A stretch of DNA of 64,000 bases from Nephromyces sp. MM_2019 (taxonomy: Eukaryota > Apicomplexa > Aconoidasida > Nephromycida). This document shows, piece by piece, positions 58,520 to 64,000 of this stretch. The stretch is from positions 32,950-96,949 of the forward strand of contig JADHZB010002012.1 of the NCBI GenBank assembly GCA_015657535.1, given 5' to 3'. Position 1 is the stretch's first letter; each line of letters starts with the position of its first letter. The notes under the pieces are model-generated. The model did not search any database. It worked only from the letters and a program-made list of their open reading frames with translations, and had not been told where the DNA came from. Made by a program: the position numbers and the translations under genes.

Positions 58520-61317
58520 CCTCCACCCTCTTCTATCTCATGTCCTATACCCCTCAGCAGATCTACCCCATCCTCTCACCCCTCATTAGCTCTAATCTCC
58601 CCCCTCTTCCACCTCCCATATTTCATCAAATTTAGCTATGTAGAGGCTCTTTCGAGGTTTCTCTCTTCCGCGAGTGGAATGTTGCTGTTTTTCGCTGCTT
58701 TGAAGAAAAAATCGTCGCCGTCAAAGAGTTTGGAGGTTCCTCCGCTCTTCTCTTCCTCTGTGATGATGTTATTCACAGCTTTTCAAGCCCTAGGCCGGGA
58801 TGGAGCTGGAAAGCTGGCGAAAGCTCTCTCTCCCAAACTACTAGATTGGCAGTCAAAAGTTTACTCGAAGCACCTAATGATTCTGGGTGCCTCATTGCAG
58901 GTATTAACCACCTTCATTGAGGTGTGCGTGTCTCCTGTTTTCGTCTCGAAGATCTCCTTAATCTCTCTTAAATATAGTGCAGTATTGGGAGGTATTGCGA
59001 AGCAGCTAGTGACGCTGAGTTTTGTTTTTCTGATCAGTGCCTCCAAGCAGCTCACCTCTATAGCTCTCTCTTCCTCAAAGAAGGGCGTCGCTAAGGGCCT
59101 TGCAAGGGTTTTGATGAGGTCGAAATCCGGCCTGGATGCTGTGGGGGACGCACACACAGAGGGTGGAGGTGGTTGGAGCGAGAAGAGCTGCTCAGATGTT
59201 CTGAGAAGTTCATCTTTGCCTTCGGGTGAGAATAAGGTTTGGGGGAGGGAAGCTTCAGAGTGTGTGAAGAAGGGGGAGAAGGGTAGTTGTGAGGAGCAGT
59301 ATTGGCGTAGTGAGGTTTCTTCTTTGGAGCAACGGGGAGGAAGCTCGTCTTTGGGAGAGTCTTCGATAGTAGCCTCACAGATGTTGTCGAGGCCCTTGCA
59401 CGCATCTTCATCTCCTTCTTTGTCGAACCTCTCACACACGTCATCTCCATCTCATCCTCCTCTCTCTTCATCCAAACCTTCACGCGCAACTCCCCCTACC
59501 CCGTTTCTCTCCCTCTCCTCCCCCGTTGCCACTCACTCCCCGGCTTCCTCTTCGTCTCTGCCCACTTCAGCACACCATATTCCACCTCATATCGCCCTCC
59601 ACCCCTCCCCCCATTACTCCCCCCCAATTATCCAGCGAGCCCTCCAACCCTTCTCTAAGGTGCAAGTATTGAGCGATTTGCAGTCTCTTCTAGTTGAATT
59701 AGTGGGGGGTTTAGCAGTTACAGGCTTTGAGACCTTCTTCAGTGTAGATCATAAGCTTCGTCTTCTCCTTGCAACTATAGGCTTTGCAGGGTATATTGGG
59801 AGCATCTTCTTGCAGTTGAATTTGGTGATGTTTAACTGGTTAAATCTTCAAAGAGCTTGGATTCTGGTGAATGGGTGGGTAGAACAGGGGAGGGTGTTGG
59901 GGGTGGGGGAAGCTGCGGGATTGGAATCGTTTGTGTCTATCCCTGACGTCAGTAGATTCTTCAGGAGTGAGAAAGGGGTGCAATTGCTTCCTATGGGGGG
60001 TTTGAAAGAGTGGGTGAAGGGGCGAGATTTGAAGGTTTTGGGGGGGGGTGTTGGGGGGGTGGGAGATGGGAAGAACTGCAGCTATGAAGATGGTTCTAAG
60101 GTAGCTGCTACTGCTGGTGGGAGTAGTGCGGTAGAGATTAGTTATCTGTTGATTGACCATCGTACCAAGGCTTTAGGTGTGTCATTTCCCCCTCAGAAAA
60201 GCGATAAAATAAGGGTAAATGGGGGAGGAAATGCTGAAGTAAGGGCTGTAGAGCAGCCCTTGGTTATTCCGAGAGATAATGCAGCTGATTCCCTCAAAAA
60301 CCATCCTCTCCTCTTGAAGAAGAAGGTGGATGATTTTCCCACCTCAGAGAGTCCTCAGAAATCCCAACTTCTACCTCATCCTCCTTCGTCAAACAGCAAA
60401 GACGAAATCGAAAAGCCAAAAAACCTTCAAAATGCTGCAGGTAGGCGTGAAGATGAACAGGCAACATCATCGTCTTGTGTGTTGCTGAAAGATACTCTGC
60501 ATCTTCCAGAGTTATCCGATAAGAAAGCATTGCCTTCATCCTGGAATAATGCTGGGATTTCCTCTTCTTCTGGTGATTTGGTCGCTTCTTCTTTGCTTGA
60601 AGCTGCATCCTCTTCTTCGGTTGATACTACATCTTCTGCATCTCCTTCGCCCTCTGGTCAATCCCCCCCCCCCNCTCCCCTTCCCTCTCTTCCCTCTTAC
60701 CTTCCCCACCCCTCACACCCCCCAACACATCCCAGAGATGGAGGGCAGCAAAAACCTCACTCGCGCGTTTCTTGGCTTCGATTGAGAGGCTCATGAGAGG
60801 AGGTTTAAGAGGCTTTCCTTCGTGTGCGACTCCTTCTTCCACCTCTTCCAATAGCATCTTCGACGTATGCCACGGTTTGAAGATTTGCCTTGATTCAAAG
60901 GCTGATGCCTACGGTATACTGCAAGCCTTGCTCTCTGCAGCATTAATAAGGAGAAAGAGGCTGGAGGGTATCACACACCGTTGGTTTCATCGTTTCGGGG
61001 TTTCTCCGCCACCTCATCGTGGTGGTGTGTGTGTGCACACAAGCTCTTCCCCAAGGCATAAAAATGAGGCTTCAGCTCTGACTTATAGTGATGAATACCT
61101 AGCAAACACGCCTGATGAAGGAGGTTCTAAGCTTAAAGAGAAGGTGGATTTTCAACTACAAGCAGCTATTGAAGCTGCTTCTCGTGATATGCCTCGGTTT
61201 ATCAATGAGATGAAGAGGGCTGGTTGGGATGTGGGAAAGAGCGAATTTGAGGGTGTGCGTATACGATCAGTAGACTTGAGGGCTGAGCTGGATCGATTGC
61301 TGGAGGGGCTGCTGTAG
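58520..61317 (+). CDS. RUS family (DUF647 / ROOT UVB SENSITIVE-like) protein, 5' end unresolved, frame broken by an ambiguous base
   Basis: The RUS family is conserved in plants, animals and protists. Its biochemical role is not settled; plant members are linked to vitamin B6 and auxin transport. Conserved blocks appear in family order: YFIKFSYVEALSRFLSSASG (about 58613-58680), RDGAGKLAKAL (from about 58796), LQVLTTFIEV, LSDLQSLLVELVGGLAVTG (from about 59672), WLNLQRAWILVNGW followed by GRVLGVGEAA (from about 59836), and a C-terminal DMPRFINEMKRAGWD (from about 61183). Homology starts upstream of the ATG at 58679, so that is not the true start; the frame is open back to 58520 after a possible acceptor CTGGCAG. 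The frame changes between about 60660 and 60770. A C-run with an N at 60674 lies exactly there, and both frames are open on either side, so a one-base assembly error is the simplest reading. Two long Ser/Pro-rich insertions interrupt the fold. Confidence 0.75.
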
Positions 61318-61887
61318 GTGGGGAAGTAGTAATAAGCTGTGCCTGGAGTGGTTGGGTGTGGGGTCTAATCTCTGTGTGCGTGTGTGTGGGTGGCTTTGGG
61401 CTTTAATGTATGTGCGAAGGTGAGTGTGGAGTGGTGTGGCCGTGCTCTATGACTGTGTATAGAGCTATTTAGATTTCATTGTTTGGTTTACTAAATGCAT
61501 GTTTGTGGTTTGGGAGCTTCCTCTAGTTTTGTGTGTGGATTTATGGTTATTTGTCAGTTTTCTCCTTTGTGTGTGAAATCTTGGTTGAACTAAACATACT
61601 ATATGTGTGAAAACTTGATTTTGAGTATTTTGTTGGGATTAACTGTGTGTACGGTTTCAGGAGCCTACTAGGCGCTGAATTGTGGGTGTAGGGTAGCAGC
61701 TTAGCTGAGACTCTAAATTTTTTTTGGTAATGAGGAGGGATGAAGGTAGCGCCTGTGTGTGTGTTTTTTTACCTTTTTTTTGTAACAAAATTTACGCTGA
61801 AGCTTGGGATAATTTGCACATTTATAAAGCCTTGGAAGAGCTGGGCTAGCAGGTTATATCGATAATGAGGTTGGACGGAGGGAGAAA

Positions 61888-61927
61888 GTGTGTGTGTGTG
61901 TGTGTGTGTTTGTGTGTGTGTTTGTGT
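61888..61927 (+). repeat. GT dinucleotide microsatellite
   Basis: About 18 GT units with two TTT interruptions. It reads Cys-Val in one frame, which produces a spurious short open frame. Confidence 0.85.
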
Positions 61928-62894
61928 TCTCACGGATGTCTTCATTGAGCGTTTAAGATGGGGAGTGATGAAGTTCATGTGTGCTTATTCATCGGTTCAG
62001 GCTCGTGTGATCTCACAGCCAGCCGAATTAGTTAGTGTAAAATGTTGGGTTTTGGTTGGTACTAGGTTGTGTATATAATAAGCTAGTTTTGGGTAGCGTG
62101 TGTTAGCTAGCGAGTATTAGGTAGCGGGTATTAGTTAGTGTGTTTCATCGAGCGTGTTTCAGCTAGCGTGTATGTTGCTATTGCGCCTACACACGACTAT
62201 GGATCGGTGTGTGTGTAGTGTGGTGCTTTTACAGATAAAAGTGGATGATTGCACCCGTAAAGGGCAGCTATCGGTAGTGTGAGCATTTCAATAACTATGA
62301 ATAGCACTCACAAACACCCCTCGTAATACATCCTCATAGCAAAAGCTGGAAAAGTTATGGTGGCACAGTTAAGCATATTACCAAGGGCTTAAAACGCCTT
62401 GTAATTGATAAATTGTATCAGTTCATACTCACACACACACGCGCATGCATGAGCTCTGCAAATACATGGAAAGACACCTCCGTCAGCAAGTGGAAACACA
62501 GGGCTATAGTGTCTAAATCTGTTTACAGAGCCCTCGTCAGTTTGAGTACTGTTTCTTCTTCTTTTTTGCTGTTTCTTCTTCTTCTTCGCTGTTTTTTTCT
62601 ACTTCTACGTCTTCATCATCATCTTCTCAAAAAAATCTTAAATGCTTTTGAAAATAGCGATCTAATAGAGGATTTCCCTGTGTATGCGTAGATTCCTCCC
62701 TCTGCAAACCTTCGAATTAACGGCATCTGCTACCAATTGTTCAGAGTAGGTAAATCATGCACACACACGGGGCTTAATGCAGGGTTAGCATATAGAAAAG
62801 CTAAAAACTCGACATATATATGCGCAAACTGGCAAGCACGCACACTCGCAGGCCCATTAGCAGGTATAACAGAGTGGAAATGCATTCCACATAA

Positions 62895-63020
62895 TCACAC
62901 ACACGCATACAATCACACAGATAGTCACACACACACACATACAATCACACACATAGTTACATGCATGCACATACAATTACACAGATGATCACGCACACAC
63001 AATTACTCATAATCACAGAA
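62895..63020. repeat. CA-rich repeat with ATACAATCACACA core
   Basis: The core ATACAATCACACA/ATACAATTACACA recurs at about 62907, 62939 and 62971, separated by GATAGTCACACAC-like pieces (unit about 32 bp), making a degenerate minisatellite on a CA background. It lies just beyond the stop codon of the candidate minus-strand exon. Confidence 0.6.
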
Positions 63021-63107
63021 ACATACTCACACAAATAAGCACATACAGCATCCCCTGCACACTCAGTAAGCCATCTATACTTTGAAATTACACTCGCACA
63101 CACACGT

Positions 63108-63209
63108 CTAGCCTACAAACTCCACGCCTTCATACTTCCTATTCGTTGGAATTGTGAATTCTTCCATCAAAATTGTTCCATCAATCGTAAAGACGGAGGC
63201 AAAGCTGCC
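63108..63209 (-). CDS. Candidate terminal exon of an unrecognised minus-strand gene
   Basis: On the minus strand an acceptor (TTAATGCTTTCAG) is followed by 33 codons and a TAG. The encoded peptide begins GSFASVFTIDGTILMEEF and ends in a polar NRKYEGVEFVG. Its composition is markedly protein-like compared with the surrounding repeats. The family is not recognised. Upstream exons would lie above 63209 or beyond the window. The CA-rich plus strand nearby (TG-rich on this strand) agrees with the sense-strand bias seen in the assigned genes. With only 34 codons, chance cannot be excluded. Confidence 0.35.
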   Translation of the reverse strand, partial: GSFASVFTIDGTILMEEFTIPTNRKYEGVEFVG

Positions 63210-63835
63210 CTGAAAGCATTAAGTAAGCAAATCTTCAGTGTACGTACATCTCTGCACACTAATATTAGATGAGATAGGAAGGATGAGCTCATAGAACTAC
63301 TCATGGAAATGTCAAAGGATTGGAAAGTATTAAAGTTGGTGAAGCGATAAGCTTTGTGAATATGTGTGCGTGAATATCAGTGTGTGTGTATCTGTGTATT
63401 TGAATGGGTATCTGCGTGTGTTTGTTTGGATAACTGCGTGTTTGTGTGTAGATATCCGCGTCTGTGTGTGAGAACATCTTTATGTGTATGCGTCTATTTG
63501 CGACATTGAAGATGAGGTTTTTTTGGATGTTTTAAGTGCACATACACAGAAATTCTACCTGCGTTTTCTGAGTGGAATCCTCCATGGATTTTATCGCAAA
63601 TATCACCTGAGAAACATATGGGCAAAGATAAGGGAATCTTCTTCGAAAACTACAAGAAAAACAGTAGTGATGGGAGATTTATGCAAAACTAATCGTTTTA
63701 ATACACTGAATAAAAGAGAAAGAAAGACAAAAAAAACAGATTAAAAATGTAAAAATCAGGATTTTCTGGAAGGAAATATGCACTTTTAGCAGAGAAAAAG
63801 AGAAGATGAGGAAAAGCGAAAGAAAATGGGAAAAA
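63210..63835. other. Unassigned DNA before the right-hand minisatellite
   Basis: Contains plus-strand TG-rich sequence (63360-63490) and an 86-codon plus-strand frame (63484-63744) with a basic second half; no family is recognised and no splice partner was found. A palindrome-like TGTACGTACA is at 63239-63248. Confidence 0.4.
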
Positions 63836-64000
63836 GAGGGGATTTGTGGATGTACATACAGTAGAAGACGGGAAGAGGAGGGGATTTGTGGATGTACATA
63901 CAGTAGAAGACGGGAAGAGGAGGGGAATTTTGATGTAAATATAGTAGAAGACGGGAAGAGGAGGGGATTTGTGGATGTACATACAGTGGAAGACGGGAAG
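63836..64000. repeat. 42-bp minisatellite, four copies, running off the window edge
   Basis: Copies of a 42-bp unit with core GATTTGTGGATGTACATACA then GTAGAAGACGGGAAGAGGAG begin at 63841, 63883, 63925 (41 bp, diverged) and 63966. Because 42 is a multiple of three, the minus strand reads a 14-residue repeat (VCTSTNPLLFPSST), but the 41-bp copy breaks the register, so a coding repeat is unlikely. The array continues past the window. Confidence 0.85.

Larger units (their letters stand above)
61318..63107. other. Gene-free DNA with TG- and CA-rich repeats
   Basis: Directly after the RUS-family stop the plus strand is G/T-rich with TGTGTG runs, including a long (GT)n at 61888-61927. Around 62.08-62.17 kb there is an irregular repeat of GTGTTAGCTAGCG-like units. 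A 92-codon plus-strand frame at 62413-62691 reads through CA- and CTT-rich DNA and is not convincing. From 62.4 kb the plus strand becomes CA-rich. Confidence 0.5.

Noticed and set aside
58861..59489. 192- and 132-codon minus-strand frames
   Set aside because: Antisense shadows of the RUS-family coding sequence and its low-complexity insertion.
63698..63982. 94-codon minus-strand frame with a 14-residue repeat
   Set aside because: Minisatellite translation; the 41-bp unit breaks the register.
1..64000. CRISPR arrays, insertion sequences, bacterial operons, telomeric repeats
   Set aside because: No regularly spaced identical repeats with unique spacers, no transposase-like frames, no Shine-Dalgarno-led gene runs and no TTTAGGG-type arrays were seen.

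Overview
This is nuclear DNA of an intron-rich unicellular eukaryote. Coding regions are split by GT-AG introns of about 0.2 to 1.3 kb, all three standard stop codons end reconstructed genes (TGA, TAG; TAA not needed), and intergenic stretches are long and full of TG/CA microsatellites. The gene set (a sphingomyelin/inositol-phosphorylceramide synthase-like enzyme with a CSD...SGHT motif, a mitochondrial alternative NADH dehydrogenase, an SDH assembly factor and a very glutamine-rich RNA-binding protein) would suit an apicomplexan or other alveolate. That placement is inference; no species is recognised. There are no operons, CRISPR arrays, recognisable tRNA or rRNA genes, or intact transposons.

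Layout. 1-3267: repeats and unassigned DNA. 3268-4932 (minus): three-exon sphingolipid-synthase-like membrane enzyme. 4933-12551: mostly unassigned, with a GC-richer stretch of predicted hairpins near 10.62-11.08 kb. 12552-16888 (plus): five-exon type II NADH dehydrogenase. 16889-27969: long unassigned stretch. 27970-39107 (plus): twelve-exon RRM-SPOC protein with a long poly-glutamine tail. 39108-49673: unassigned, with scattered short open frames and one candidate minus-strand exon at 46.2-46.7 kb. 49674-51615 (plus): two-exon SDHAF2. 51616-58519: GTGTGTT satellite with an assembly gap, CA-rich and purine-rich DNA, and a candidate small secreted protein. 58520-61317 (plus): RUS/DUF647 protein whose frame is broken by an ambiguous base in a C-run. 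61318-64000: CA repeats, a candidate minus-strand terminal exon and a 42-bp minisatellite running off the edge.

The exon models were built by hand by matching reading phase across GT-AG junctions and family motifs across joins. Eighteen introns in four genes were placed this way and every one keeps phase. Two of the genes serve mitochondrial respiration (NADH to ubiquinone; flavinylation of succinate dehydrogenase). No functional clustering is evident otherwise.

The most unusual signal is in the introns: TG-rich tracts lie on the sense strand just after donor sites, and in several introns they have grown into short minisatellites. No new multi-gene system was found.
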